Below, piece after piece: positions 37,155 to 46,290 of a stretch of DNA of 64,000 bases. Origin of the DNA: Mesorhizobium sp. CAU 1732 (lineage in GTDB: Bacteria > Pseudomonadota > Alphaproteobacteria > Rhizobiales > Rhizobiaceae); assembly GCF_039888675.1 (NCBI RefSeq), contig NZ_JBDQQR010000001.1, forward strand, positions 2,480,001 through 2,544,000, read 5' to 3'. Position 1 is the first letter of the stretch, and each line of letters starts with the position of its first letter. A program made the translations under genes and the position numbers. The notes below the pieces were generated by a model. The model was not told the DNA's origin. It made no database searches and saw nothing but the letters and a program-made list of their open reading frames with translations.

Positions 37155-38899
37155 TCGTTCCATCGTTTATCCGGAGCGCCGCCAAGCCGCTGCGCCTCGT
37201 GCTGGCCGACAGGCTGGCGGTCATCGGCCTTGCCGTGCTGTCGGTCATCATCGCGATGGCCTTCGCCGCCCCGCTGCTTTCGCCCTTCGATCCGCGTGCC
37301 GTCAACGAAATCGAGGACGGTTCGGTGCTGGTGCGCACGCAGGATGGCGACGCCGGGATCGTCTGGCGGCTGGAAGACTCGCTCGGCCCGCTCGCCATTC
37401 AGGCCGCCGACGACGACAGCCTGGGCAACGGCATTGCCGTAGGCCGCGAAGGCAGCGCCTTCCGTTTTGCGGCAGGCCAAGGCTGGACGCCCATCGACAC
37501 CGCTGTGGCGACCGACCTGAACGGCGTGGCGCTCGGCGACGACGGCCGTGCCATCGCGGTCGGAACCAACGGAACGATCCTGCTGCTCGACGGCGCATCG
37601 TCGCAGACGATCGACGCTCCTGCCTCCGCATCACTCAACGCCGTCACATGGATCGACGCGAACTCCGCCCTGATGGTTGGGGCCGGCGAGGAAATCTGGC
37701 GGCTCGACCTGACGCCGACGCCACAAATTACCGAGATCAAGAGCCCGGTCGGTCGCGGCTTCCCGCTTTTTGCGGTGGCACGCGATCATGACGGAACGGT
37801 GCTGGCGGTCGGCGACCGCGGGCTTGCGATCCGCTACGACCCTGCAAGCGGTGCAGCGACGATGGAACGGCTTGGCACCTCGCGCCAGTTGAACGGCCTG
37901 CATATCTCGGAAAACGGCCACGCACTCGCAGTCGGCGAGCGCGGCACCGCCATGAGCCGCATGGGCGCCGACGCGCGCTGGAGCGAAGACACGGTCGGTG
38001 AAATGCGCGCCATGCGCGCCGGCTGGATCGGCAACGACGGCCGCGCCGTGGCCGTGGGCCGCAACGGCATGATCGTGGAGCGGGAAGCAGGCAGCGCAGA
38101 CTGGACGCGCTCGACTGCCGAAAGCGAGCGGCATTTCCGCGCCGTGATGGTTGCCGGCGACACGGTTTTCGCGCTCGGATCGGACCGGTTCGTCAATCGT
38201 CTGGCAGCACCCAGCGGCACGCACTGGTTCGGCACCGACCATCTTGGCCGCGACCTGTTCAGCCAGAATGTGCACGGCTCGCGCATCGCGCTGCTCGTCG
38301 GCTTCCTCGGCGCGCTGCTGGTGGTGCTGATCGGCACCAATGTCGGTCTCGTCGCGGGCTACTATCGCGGCCGCACGGAAACGGTCCTGATGCGCACCGT
38401 GGACGTGATGTACGGCATTCCGTTCGAGCCGTTCGCGCTGATCCTCGTGCTCCTGTTCGAACCGAGCCTGACCATCGTGATCCTCGCCGTTTCGCTGCTG
38501 ACGTGGCGGACCGTGGCGCGGCTTATCCGCAGCCAAGTGCTGTCGCTGCGCGAACGGCCTTTCGTGAAGGCCGCGCGCGTGGCCGGCGCATCCGATCTGC
38601 GGATCATGTACCTGCACATCTTCCCGAACGTGATGCCGCTGGTGTTCCTCGAACTGGCGATCATCGTCGGCGTGTCGATCATTGCCGAAGCGACATTGTC
38701 GTTCCTGGGCCTTGGGCCGCCCCAGTCAATCTCGTGGGGCGGAATCCTCCACAACGCCCGGCTTTCCGGCGCATGGCGCACGGCCTGGTGGTGGAACCTG
38801 CCGCCCGGATTCTTCATCATGACTACGGTGCTTTCGGTGTTCTTCATCTCGCGTTCGCTTGAACTCATCGCCAATCCGCGACTGAGGGCACGCCAATGA
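37151..38899 (+). CDS. DppC-like ABC permease with an inserted periplasmic beta-propeller-like domain, system 3
   Basis: 582 residues, about twice the DppC norm. Helix 1 (about residues 22-43, ending AAPLLSPFDPR) is normal, and the standard permease resumes at residue 356 with GTHWFGTDHLGRDLFS, five helices and the EAA loop AARVAGASDLRIMYLHIFPNVMP. About 300 residues lie between them, where system 1 and 2 permeases have a few dozen. They contain about seven repeats of 38-45 residues with a core like LNGVALGDDGRAIAVGTNG, LAVGDRGLAIRY, LAVGERGTA or VAVGRNGMIVE. The pattern resembles YCF48/BNR-type beta-propeller blades. By topology the insert sits in the first periplasmic loop, where it could contact the binding protein or sense ligand. 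Codon usage looks uniform and there is no frameshift. Confidence 0.87.
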   Translation: MIVPSFIRSAAKPLRLVLADRLAVIGLAVLSVIIAMAFAAPLLSPFDPRAVNEIEDGSVLVRTQDGDAGIVWRLEDSLGPLAIQAADDDSLGNGIAVGREGSAFRFAAGQGWTPIDTAVATDLNGVALGDDGRAIAVGTNGTILLLDGASSQTIDAPASASLNAVTWIDANSALMVGAGEEIWRLDLTPTPQITEIKSPVGRGFPLFAVARDHDGTVLAVGDRGLAIRYDPASGAATMERLGTSRQLNGLHISENGHALAVGERGTAMSRMGADARWSEDTVGEMRAMRAGWIGNDGRAVAVGRNGMIVEREAGSADWTRSTAESERHFRAVMVAGDTVFALGSDRFVNRLAAPSGTHWFGTDHLGRDLFSQNVHGSRIALLVGFLGALLVVLIGTNVGLVAGYYRGRTETVLMRTVDVMYGIPFEPFALILVLLFEPSLTIVILAVSLLTWRTVARLIRSQVLSLRERPFVKAARVAGASDLRIMYLHIFPNVMPLVFLELAIIVGVSIIAEATLSFLGLGPPQSISWGGILHNARLSGAWRTAWWWNLPPGFFIMTTVLSVFFISRSLELIANPRLRARQ

Positions 38900-41181
38900 C
38901 CGAAACGCTTCTCAAGGTCACCGACCTTGCCATTCACTACCGGACGGGTGCTGGCCCGGTCCGGGCGGTCGATGGCATCGACTTCGACATCAAGCCCGGT
39001 GAATCGCTCGGGCTGGTGGGCGAATCCGGCTGCGGCAAGACCACTGCCGCCAAGGGCATGCTGCGCCTTTTGCCGCCGAACGGGGAAATTCCCAGCGGGC
39101 GGATTGAATTCGGCGGGCGCGATCTCGTGCCGCTGGACGAGGAATCCATGCGCCGCGTGCGCTGGAAGGACATCGCCTGGATCAGCCAGGCGGCGATGAA
39201 CGCGCTCGACCCGGTCTACCGGGTCGGCGACCAGATCGTGGAGGCCATGCAGGCCCACATCACGATCGACAAGAAAGACGCGTGGGCGCATGGCGAGACG
39301 CTGTTTCGCGCCGTCGGCATCGACCCGTCGCGCCTGCATGCCTACCCGCACGAGATGTCGGGCGGCATGAAGCAGCGCGCCATCATCGCGATGGCGATGG
39401 CGCTGGGCCCCGCATTGGTGATCGCCGACGAGCCGACGACCGCGCTCGATGTGGTGACGCAGGCGCAGATCCTCGCTCGGCTCGGCCGGCTGCGGCGCGA
39501 GCGCGGCATGTCGTTGCTGTTCATCACGCACGACATCTCCGTGGTGGTGCAGACATGCGACCGCGTGGCGGTGATGTATGGCGGCAAGATCGTCGAGACC
39601 GGGCCGGTTCGCTCGGTGTTCCGCAACCCGGCGCATCCCTACACGATGGGCCTGACCAACGCGTTTCCGACGCTGGAAGGGGCGCAGCGCGAGCTGATCT
39701 CGATCCCCGGCACGCCGCCGAACCTGCTCGACCCGCCGACAGGCTGCCGCTTTGCCGCGCGCTGCCCGTTTGCCGAAGAGCGCTGCATCGCCGAAGCTCC
39801 TGTGTTCCACAAGGTCGATGCAGAGCACGCGACGGCCTGCCACTTCCCCGAAAAGGCGGAAGAGTTCCGCCACATCGCCGCACGCAACGATACGTGGGCG
39901 AAGGTCGGGCAGCGGCTCGGCGAGGAAGTCACGGCAGCGGCACCACGCACGCGATCGGACAGTGAAACGAACGTGTTCGAGGTGAAGGGGCTGAAGCGGC
40001 ACTTCCCTGTTGCGGGCGGCTTCATGTCGTCTTTCTCCGGCAAGGAAGAGCGCAAGGTGCACGCGGTCGACGGCATCGACTTCGAGCTGCGGTCGGGCGA
40101 AATCCTCGGGCTTGCGGGCGAATCCGGTTCCGGCAAGACGACCACCGCCGAGATGCTGGTCAAGCTGCAGGAAGCCACCGAGGGCGAAATCCGCTTTGCC
40201 GGCACCGATGTCGCGCAACTGAAAGGCAAGGGCCTCAAGGCGTTCCGGCGCTCGGCGCAGATGGTGTTCCAGGACCCGTATCAGACGCTCAACCCGCGCT
40301 TCACCATCGCCGATATCGTCGGCGAGCCGCTGAAGATTCACGGGCTGGCGAAGGGTGACGCGCTCAAGCAGAAGGTGAACCAGGCGCTTGAACGTGCCGG
40401 GCTGAAGCCGGCCGAGACCTATCTCGAGCGCTACCCGCACGAGCTTTCGGGCGGGCAGCGCCAGCGTGTCGCGATTGCGCGCGCCATCGTGCTCGAACCG
40501 AGCTTCATCGTTGCCGACGAACCGGTGTCGATGCTGGACGTGTCGATCCGCGCCGGCGTGCTGAACCTGATGCGGCGCTTCCGCGACGAGCTTGGCATTT
40601 CGTTCGTCTATGTCAGCCACGATCTGCCGACGATCCGCTACGTCGCGGACCGCACGGCGATCATGTATCTCGGCGAGATCGTCGAGATGGGGCCGACCGA
40701 GGCGGTGATCTCGAAGCGCAAGCACCCGTATACGCAGCTTCTGCTCGACGCGAGCCCGGAGCCCGATCCGGAAATCGTCAAGCCGCCGCTGGAGGCCGCG
40801 GGCGAAATCCCGAGCGCCATCGAGCCGCCGAACGGGTGTCGTTTCCACACACGCTGCCCGCTGGCGACGCCGGAATGCGGCTGGGAAGGCCGGGACGTGA
40901 AGGCCGCCATCGACGCACGCGTCATCGAGGGCGTGGCGCCGGCACATCTCGGCAAGGCGAGCGTGGACGGGCTGGACATCGTCATCGACACGACCGGCGA
41001 TGCGGATGCGGCGAGCGAGGAACTGGCCGCGATCATGTCGGGCCGCAGCCCGGCGCTGGCACAAATTGCCCGCGTGTCGAAGCTTGACGGCAAGCTGCAT
41101 GTCGCCTTCGACGCGAAGTCACCGCCGAAAATGCGCAAGCTCGAAGACGGCCACAGCGTGGCCTGCGTTCTCTACGCTTGA
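38896..41181 (+). CDS. Fused double ATP-binding protein (DppD-DppF type) with C-terminal insertion, system 3
   Basis: 761 residues containing two complete nucleotide-binding domains. The first has GESGCGKT, MSGGMKQR, LVIADEP and the C-x-F-x-x-R-C type tail CRFAARCPFAEERC; the second (from about residue 356) has GESGSGKT, LSGGQRQR, FIVADEP and CRFHTRCPLATPEC. One protein thus replaces two ATPases. The final domain, which normally runs directly from the last cysteine to GHxVAC, is interrupted by roughly 80 residues (about 668-749) rich in Ala, Asp and Glu before ending in EDGHSVACVLYA. The start overlaps the permease stop (ATGA). The function of the insertion is unknown. Confidence 0.9.
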   Translation: MTETLLKVTDLAIHYRTGAGPVRAVDGIDFDIKPGESLGLVGESGCGKTTAAKGMLRLLPPNGEIPSGRIEFGGRDLVPLDEESMRRVRWKDIAWISQAAMNALDPVYRVGDQIVEAMQAHITIDKKDAWAHGETLFRAVGIDPSRLHAYPHEMSGGMKQRAIIAMAMALGPALVIADEPTTALDVVTQAQILARLGRLRRERGMSLLFITHDISVVVQTCDRVAVMYGGKIVETGPVRSVFRNPAHPYTMGLTNAFPTLEGAQRELISIPGTPPNLLDPPTGCRFAARCPFAEERCIAEAPVFHKVDAEHATACHFPEKAEEFRHIAARNDTWAKVGQRLGEEVTAAAPRTRSDSETNVFEVKGLKRHFPVAGGFMSSFSGKEERKVHAVDGIDFELRSGEILGLAGESGSGKTTTAEMLVKLQEATEGEIRFAGTDVAQLKGKGLKAFRRSAQMVFQDPYQTLNPRFTIADIVGEPLKIHGLAKGDALKQKVNQALERAGLKPAETYLERYPHELSGGQRQRVAIARAIVLEPSFIVADEPVSMLDVSIRAGVLNLMRRFRDELGISFVYVSHDLPTIRYVADRTAIMYLGEIVEMGPTEAVISKRKHPYTQLLLDASPEPDPEIVKPPLEAAGEIPSAIEPPNGCRFHTRCPLATPECGWEGRDVKAAIDARVIEGVAPAHLGKASVDGLDIVIDTTGDADAASEELAAIMSGRSPALAQIARVSKLDGKLHVAFDAKSPPKMRKLEDGHSVACVLYA

Positions 41182-41338
41182 CGGAAGCGTCGGTTGGGGG
41201 CCGGTGCTCGGACCCCAGCTCATCGATCCGGCTGGGACGGCGCTGAGGCCGCGGACGACATCAACCCCGTCCAACGCGGCCGAAGTGATCGGGGCCGGCG
41301 CGCGTGCGTCGCGTCAGGATGCGGATACCGCCATCGCT

Positions 41339-41363
41339 GCCGCCCTGCCAAGACAAGGGCGGC
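41339..41363. terminator. Hairpin between convergent systems 3 and 4
   Basis: GCCGCCCT (41339-41346) pairs with AGGGCGGC (41356-41363). It lies in the 195-base gap where the plus-strand ATPase gene and the minus-strand binding-protein gene converge, and probably serves as a bidirectional terminator. I see no gene in the rest of the gap. Confidence 0.5.
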
Positions 41364-41376
41364 GGTGACCCTCCCG

Positions 41377-42879
41377 TCACTGTCCCTTCAACTGAATCTC
41401 CCAACCGTTCACCCGATCACCCTTGCTGGGTTCGTAGGCGATGCTGTCCGCGACACCCCAGATGATGTGGTGGTTCCACAGGAAACAAGCCGCATCATCG
41501 CGCACGATCGCCTCCATTGCGTCGGCGAGCAAGTCCCGTCGCAGGTCAAGATCAAACTCGACGCGTTCGCGCTTGAGAAGCTCGTCGACCTGGGGATTGG
41601 AGTATTTGAGACGCGGCGACCCTCCCGTCTCGAAATACTGCGCGAGGGCCGGGGAGGGATCGAGCATGTTACCGCGGCCCATATAATAGAACTCGACATT
41701 GCCCGCCTGCACGCCGCTCCACAGAACCGGCCATTCAGGCGTCTGCAGTTGGGCGTTGATGCCGGCATCCTGCAGCATCGCGACGATCGCCTCGGAGATT
41801 TGCCTGTCCGACGTGTATCGGCCGACAGGCGTCTGAAGAACGAGCGGCGAGCCGTCATAACCAACCTCTTCGAGCAGGCGTCGTGTTCGATCGGGATCGA
41901 AAGGCTGCATCTCCTCGGCGCTTTCCCGATATCCCAGTTGGCCATCGGCAACCGCGCCGTTGAGCTTCGTCGCGTTGTCGCCCAGAAGCGCCGAAACGAT
42001 GGCGTCCCGGTTGATCGCATGGCAGACGGCCTTGCGCATGCGCGCGTCGTCGAAGGGCGCCGACGTCGGCTGCATGGCGAGGAACATCATCTCGGCCGAC
42101 GCGACCGTCTTGGCCGAGGCATTGCCGAGGCTGTCGACGCGGTCGCGCAATTGCGGCGGGATATTCTGCGCTAGCTGAATCTCGCCATTGGCCAGAGCCG
42201 TGACCCGCTGCTCGGGCTCGATCATGACACGGAAGATCATGCGACGCGGATTTTCCGTGCCGATGAGTGGGTGGTCGTCCACACGCTCCAGGACCATGTG
42301 GCTGTCCGCTTGAAGGTCGACCAACCTGTAGGGTCCGGCACCGTAGGGATGCAGCCGATCAGCGTCGCGCGCGCCGTGCTCGTCATGGATCGCCTTCGAG
42401 GTAATCTGGATCGTTGCCAGATAGTTCGGCAAGGTAGCGATCGGCTCGGTGGTGTGGATCCGCAAGGTGCGGTCATCCACGATCTCTACGCGGTCGATGT
42501 AATGCACCGATGCCTGCGAGACGCTGTCCGGGTCGGAGCGCGTGCGATCGATGGAATGCACGATGTCTTCCGACCTGAGGGGATCACCATTGTGGCGCAG
42601 CCAGTCGTCGCGCAGGCGCACGAGCCAGCTCTTTTCGCCATCTGGCCGGATGTCCTCGGCAAGGAATGGCACGAAGCGGCCTTCCTCGAAGTCCCAGCGC
42701 GTCAGACAGCCATACACCTGGCACCATGTCATGCCGACGAGCACGGCCGAGTTGGCGTAGGGGTTGTAGCCGGTGATGCCCTCGGTGATCGCGATCGAAA
42801 TGTCCGAGGCGTTTGCGTTCGCGGCTCCCACGAGCATTGTCGATGCGAGAAGTGCGCTGGCGAATCCGGTTGCTTTCAA
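41377..42879 (-). CDS. ABC transporter substrate-binding protein, family 5 (SBP-a), system 4
   Basis: TTG at 42879 is favoured because AGGAG lies eight bases upstream and the signal peptide then begins at once (LKATGFASALLAS...); ATG at 42897 would place that site inside the gene. About 500 residues. Canonical order: ITEGITGYNPYANSAVLVG, VRLRDDWLRHNGDPLRSEDIVHS, YGAGPYRLVDL, and the C-terminal domain with YYMGRGNMLDP. It is the last gene of the minus-strand operon. It is clearly paralogous to the first gene (47372-48883), sharing distinctive segments such as HNGDP, VLERVDDHP and YYMGRG, so one transporter may use two receptors. Confidence 0.9.
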   Translation of the reverse strand: MKATGFASALLASTMLVGAANANASDISIAITEGITGYNPYANSAVLVGMTWCQVYGCLTRWDFEEGRFVPFLAEDIRPDGEKSWLVRLRDDWLRHNGDPLRSEDIVHSIDRTRSDPDSVSQASVHYIDRVEIVDDRTLRIHTTEPIATLPNYLATIQITSKAIHDEHGARDADRLHPYGAGPYRLVDLQADSHMVLERVDDHPLIGTENPRRMIFRVMIEPEQRVTALANGEIQLAQNIPPQLRDRVDSLGNASAKTVASAEMMFLAMQPTSAPFDDARMRKAVCHAINRDAIVSALLGDNATKLNGAVADGQLGYRESAEEMQPFDPDRTRRLLEEVGYDGSPLVLQTPVGRYTSDRQISEAIVAMLQDAGINAQLQTPEWPVLWSGVQAGNVEFYYMGRGNMLDPSPALAQYFETGGSPRLKYSNPQVDELLKRERVEFDLDLRRDLLADAMEAIVRDDAACFLWNHHIIWGVADSIAYEPSKGDRVNGWEIQLKGQ

Positions 42880-42915
42880 GTCAATGTCTCCTGGCATGGA
42901 TTTAACAAGAGCGAT

Positions 42916-44691
42916 TCAGGCCGCTTCGATGCGAACGAAATGGTCATCGCCGATCGGGCTGAGTTGCGTGGCCGACACCTCGGCGCCGACGGGTCGTGTC
43001 GGGCTCATGATGGTGCGGGCTTCCAGTTGGCGTATCTTCCGCAGGGCAGGGTGGGCGACGGGCACAGCATCCAGAAGCCGTTTGGTATAGGCGTGACGCG
43101 GATTGCGCAGCACGGCGTCGCGCGGGCCGATCTCGACGATCTCGCCCAGATGCATGACCGCAATCCGGTCGCTGACCTTCTCCACCACCGCCATGTCGTG
43201 TGAGATGAAGAGTATCCCGACGTCGAACTCGTTCTGGATTTCCTCGATCAACCCGAGGATTTGCGCCTGGATCGAGACGTCCAGCGCGGAGACGGGCTCG
43301 TCCGCGATGATGACGCTCGGCCGCAAGGCAAGCGCGCGTGCGATACAGATGCGCTGGCGCTGGCCCCCGGAGAAATTATGAGGATAGCGCTTTGCAGCGG
43401 CGGCAGGCAGCCCGACACGCTCGATAAGGGCAGCGACTTCCTTTCGGCGCGAGGCCGTGTCTCCGCGCCTGTGGATGTCGAGGGGTTCGGCGATGATCTG
43501 CTCGACGGTCAAACGTGGGTTGAGCGACGCATAAGGGTCCTGGAAGATCATCTGTATGTCGGCCCGGGCCGACATCATCTGCAATGGCGACAGGGATGCG
43601 ATGTTCTTCCCCAGCAGGTGGATCGTGCCGGAGGTTGGCTCGATGAGGTTCATGAGAGCCTTGGCGGTCGTGGACTTGCCGCAGCCGCTTTCGCCAACGA
43701 TGGCGAGCGTTTCGCCGCGATGGACCTTGAAGGAGACATTCTCAACGGCGTGGACGTTGGCGACGATGCGCTTGAGCAGCCCCTTGTGGACAGGGTAGCG
43801 CACCACGAGCCCGTCGACCTCGAGGACGGGGGTCGCGTCCGCGGTCGGCTGGAAGGGCGGCATGGCGTCGGGATTGGCGCCCAGCTTGGGCGCGGCGGCG
43901 AGAAGCGTGCGCGTGTAGTCGTGGGAGGGTGCCTCGAAGACGGATCTCACCTCCCCCGTCTCGACCCGCTCTCCCTTCAACATGACCACAACCCGGTCGG
44001 CTATCTCCGCCACTACGCCCATGTCGTGCGTGATGAACAGGATGGACATGCCGGTTTCGCGCTGGATGGTCTTGAGCAGATCGAGAATTTCAGCCTGGAC
44101 GGTGACGTCGAGCGCCGTCGTCGGTTCGTCGGCGATCAGAAGATCGGGCTTCAATGCCAGCGCCATGGCGATCATCACCCGCTGGCGCATGCCGCCGGAC
44201 AACTCGTGCGGATATTGCTTCAGCCTTTGCTCTGGTGCCGACATGCGAACTTGTTTCAGCGCCTCGAGGCAGATCCTGTCAGCTTCAACGGTCGGCATCT
44301 TCCTGTGTCGCAGGACGGCTTCGCGGAGCTGGAAACCGATCGTCAGGACCGGGTTGAGCGACGTCATCGGGTCCTGGAAGATCATCGAGATGCGCGATCC
44401 ACGGATCGTCTGCATCTCGTTCTGGCGGAGGCGGAAGAGATCGGTGCGCCCGCCCTTGTCGTCATGAAGCCACGCTTCTCCCTTCGCAATCGTGGCGCCG
44501 GAAAACTCGATCAGCCGCATCAACGATTTCGCCGTGACGGATTTCCCCGAACCCGATTCGCCGACCAATGCGACGACCTCGCCACGTGCGATGTCGAGAT
44601 CGAACGACTTCACGGCAGGTTCGGATATGCGGCCGAACGTGACCTGGAGATCGCGCAGGCTGACGAGCAGGTTCGGGGAGGTTTCGTTCAT
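42916..44691 (-). CDS. Fused double ATP-binding protein (DppD-DppF type), system 4
   Basis: 591 residues with two nucleotide-binding domains: [16 protein letters not shown] and LLIADEP in the first; [16 protein letters not shown] and VIIADEP in the second. Both lack the long cysteine-containing extension seen in the system 1 to 3 ATPases, so this is a more compact version than the 761-residue fusion of system 3. The start overlaps the stop of the upstream RidA gene by four bases. It powers the permeases at 45431-47295. Confidence 0.92.
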   Translation of the reverse strand: MNETSPNLLVSLRDLQVTFGRISEPAVKSFDLDIARGEVVALVGESGSGKSVTAKSLMRLIEFSGATIAKGEAWLHDDKGGRTDLFRLRQNEMQTIRGSRISMIFQDPMTSLNPVLTIGFQLREAVLRHRKMPTVEADRICLEALKQVRMSAPEQRLKQYPHELSGGMRQRVMIAMALALKPDLLIADEPTTALDVTVQAEILDLLKTIQRETGMSILFITHDMGVVAEIADRVVVMLKGERVETGEVRSVFEAPSHDYTRTLLAAAPKLGANPDAMPPFQPTADATPVLEVDGLVVRYPVHKGLLKRIVANVHAVENVSFKVHRGETLAIVGESGCGKSTTAKALMNLIEPTSGTIHLLGKNIASLSPLQMMSARADIQMIFQDPYASLNPRLTVEQIIAEPLDIHRRGDTASRRKEVAALIERVGLPAAAAKRYPHNFSGGQRQRICIARALALRPSVIIADEPVSALDVSIQAQILGLIEEIQNEFDVGILFISHDMAVVEKVSDRIAVMHLGEIVEIGPRDAVLRNPRHAYTKRLLDAVPVAHPALRKIRQLEARTIMSPTRPVGAEVSATQLSPIGDDHFVRIEAA

Positions 44692-45047
44692 GGCGCTGCG
44701 TAGGCCCTGATTTCGACGAGGCAGTCGCGCCGGGCCGTGGTGCCGGTCACGACGGAAAGGGCTGGCGGTTCATGGCCCTCGATCCAGGTGTTCCACGCCT
44801 CGCGGAACTCGGCGAATTGCGACATCTCGGCCAGCCAGATCTGGACCATGAGCAGCTTTGCCCGCGAGGTGCCGACCGTTTTGAAATGCTTTTCAATGAT
44901 GTCGAGAATCTCGACGGTCTGTTCTGCGAGCGTGCCGGATTTGTCCGGTGCCGTCAGGCAGACCGAGACGAGTTCATCCGTTCCCGCGCCCAAGGCGATG
45001 TTGGGCCCCCCGGGCCGCGTTACCCGTCCAAGCTTGACGATCTCCAT
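44688..45047 (-). CDS. RidA/YjgF-family protein without the conserved arginine
   Basis: 119 residues with the Rid fold signature (EQTVEILDIIEKHFKTVG, LLMVQIWLAEMSQFAEFREAWNTWI), closest in style to YoaB-like members. RidA deaminates reactive enamine/imine intermediates, using an arginine in the P-A-R segment. Here that segment reads PPALSVV with Leu97 in place of the arginine. Its neighbour at 45051 keeps the arginine. Loss of the residue argues against deaminase activity; ligand sensing or hetero-oligomer formation is possible. It lies between permease and ATPase genes of one operon. Confidence 0.88.
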   Translation of the reverse strand: MEIVKLGRVTRPGGPNIALGAGTDELVSVCLTAPDKSGTLAEQTVEILDIIEKHFKTVGTSRAKLLMVQIWLAEMSQFAEFREAWNTWIEGHEPPALSVVTGTTARRDCLVEIRAYAAP

Positions 45048-45050
45048 GCC

Positions 45051-45419
45051 TCACTCTCCCTTGGTGCGGCAGGCGGTGACGACGAGTTCGACGAGCAGGT
45101 CCTCGCGATAGAGGTCGCCGGAAATGCAGGTGCGCGCGGGTGGGTTCTCGGCGTCGGCCCATTCGTTCCAGGCCGCGTTCATGGCGCTGAAATACCGCAT
45201 GTCCTTCAACCAGACATGGACGACGAAGATCGAGCCCTGGTCCTCGCCCATCTCGGCAAGAAGCGTGTCGAGGCGGCGCAGGGCCGAGCGCGTCTGTTCC
45301 TTGATGTCGCCATCGAGTGTTTCGGGATGGATGCCGGAAAAGAAGATCCAGTTGCCCTGTGCTGCGATCTGAGCGCGCCGTGCGCCGTCGAGCGTGTCGA
45401 TATGTCTGCGTTCGATCAT
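45051..45419 (-). CDS. RidA/YjgF-family protein with the conserved arginine
   Basis: The ATG at 45419 has AGGAG eight bases upstream and gives 122 residues; a long frame reaching back to 46115 is a shadow of the permease gene. It contains EQTRSALRRLDTLLAEMG, VVHVWLKDMRYFSAMNAAWNEW and PPARTCISGD, in which Arg96 matches the catalytic arginine of RidA. It may remove reactive imine/enamine products generated when the imported amine or amino-acid derivative is degraded. Three bases separate it from the Arg-less paralogue. Confidence 0.9.
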   Translation of the reverse strand: MIERRHIDTLDGARRAQIAAQGNWIFFSGIHPETLDGDIKEQTRSALRRLDTLLAEMGEDQGSIFVVHVWLKDMRYFSAMNAAWNEWADAENPPARTCISGDLYREDLLVELVVTACRTKGE

Positions 45420-45430
45420 GAATTCGGCTC

Positions 45431-46288
45431 CTAGATGTTCTTGAGTTTTGGATCGAAATGGCTTCTGAGCGCGTCGCCGACGAGGTTGATCGACAGGACG
45501 GTCAGGAAGATCGCAAGGCCGGGAAAAAGCGCCATCCACCACGATGTGCTGATGTAGGCGCGGGAATCGGCCAGCATCGAACCCCAAGTGGGGATGGTGG
45601 GCGGCACGCCGAGACCGAGGAAGCTCAACGCGGCTTCGGAGATGATGGCGGTCGCCATGGCGAAGGTCGCGACGACGACCATGGATGGCACGATGTTCGG
45701 CAGGATGTGGCGCGAGAGAATGCGCGCCGGGGATGCGCCGAGCGAGCGCGCGGCGACGACGAATTCGCGCTCGCGCAGCGCCATGGTTTCGGCGCGCGCC
45801 AGGCGGCAATAGGGAATCCAGCGTTGCGATGCGAGCGCGATGACGATGATGCCGAGGCCCTGGCCGAGAAAGGCGACGATGGCGATGGCCAGAAGCAGCG
45901 GCGGGAACGCCCAGAAGACCTCGAGCCCCTTCTGGATGAGTGAGTCCGTCCGTCCGCCGAAATAACCCGAGACGACGCCAAGAAAGACGCCGACCGCGCC
46001 CGAGACGATCACCACGGCAAGGCCGATGACGAGTGAGATGCGCGAGCCGTAGATGATGCGGCTGAGAAGATCGCGGCCGACGTGATCGGTCCCGAGCCAG
46101 TGCGGCCCGCCCCATTGCGGCGCGGTCATTGCGCGCATCAAATCCTGCCGCGTGGGATCGTAGGGCGCGATGAGCGGGGCAAATATCGCTGCAACGACAA
46201 GAAGCGCGATGACGGTGATGCCGAACAGCACCTTGGGTGCCATGAGATAGCTATAGCGGTGATGGAAGGAGAGGGTGGCAGCGGTCAT
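45431..46288 (-). CDS. Peptide/opine-type ABC transporter permease (DppC-like), system 4
   Basis: The ATG at 46288 gives 285 residues; a longer upstream frame overlaps the preceding permease. Helix 1 ends in FAPLIAPYDPTRQ, followed by a short loop to PHWLGTDHVGRDLLS, then five helices with the loop AARSLGASPARILSRHILPNIVPS and SFLGLGVPPTIPTWGSML. It is a normal member of the family. Two bases separate it from the DppB-like gene upstream, and RidA genes follow within 11 bases. Confidence 0.92.
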   Translation of the reverse strand: MTAATLSFHHRYSYLMAPKVLFGITVIALLVVAAIFAPLIAPYDPTRQDLMRAMTAPQWGGPHWLGTDHVGRDLLSRIIYGSRISLVIGLAVVIVSGAVGVFLGVVSGYFGGRTDSLIQKGLEVFWAFPPLLLAIAIVAFLGQGLGIIVIALASQRWIPYCRLARAETMALREREFVVAARSLGASPARILSRHILPNIVPSMVVVATFAMATAIISEAALSFLGLGVPPTIPTWGSMLADSRAYISTSWWMALFPGLAIFLTVLSINLVGDALRSHFDPKLKNI

Positions 46289-46290
46289 GG

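Noticed and set aside
37151..38899. Two genes (a short membrane protein plus a permease) instead of one fused protein
   Set aside because: There is no stop codon in the insert. The insert starts right after helix 1 and ends right before the GTD motif, as expected of a domain insertion.
38362..41100. Minus-strand open frame of 912 codons opposite the system 3 ATPase
   Set aside because: The plus strand holds two complete ATPase domains with all motifs in this stretch; the antisense product has no recognisable domain and is Arg/His-rich.
41194..43203. Plus-strand frames across the system 4 receptor and ATPase genes
   Set aside because: Shadows of minus-strand genes; no start signals or domains.
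45051..46115. A 354-residue protein ending in a RidA domain
   Set aside because: Only the last 122 residues resemble RidA and they have their own AGGAG and ATG at 45419; the front part is an out-of-frame reading of the permease gene.
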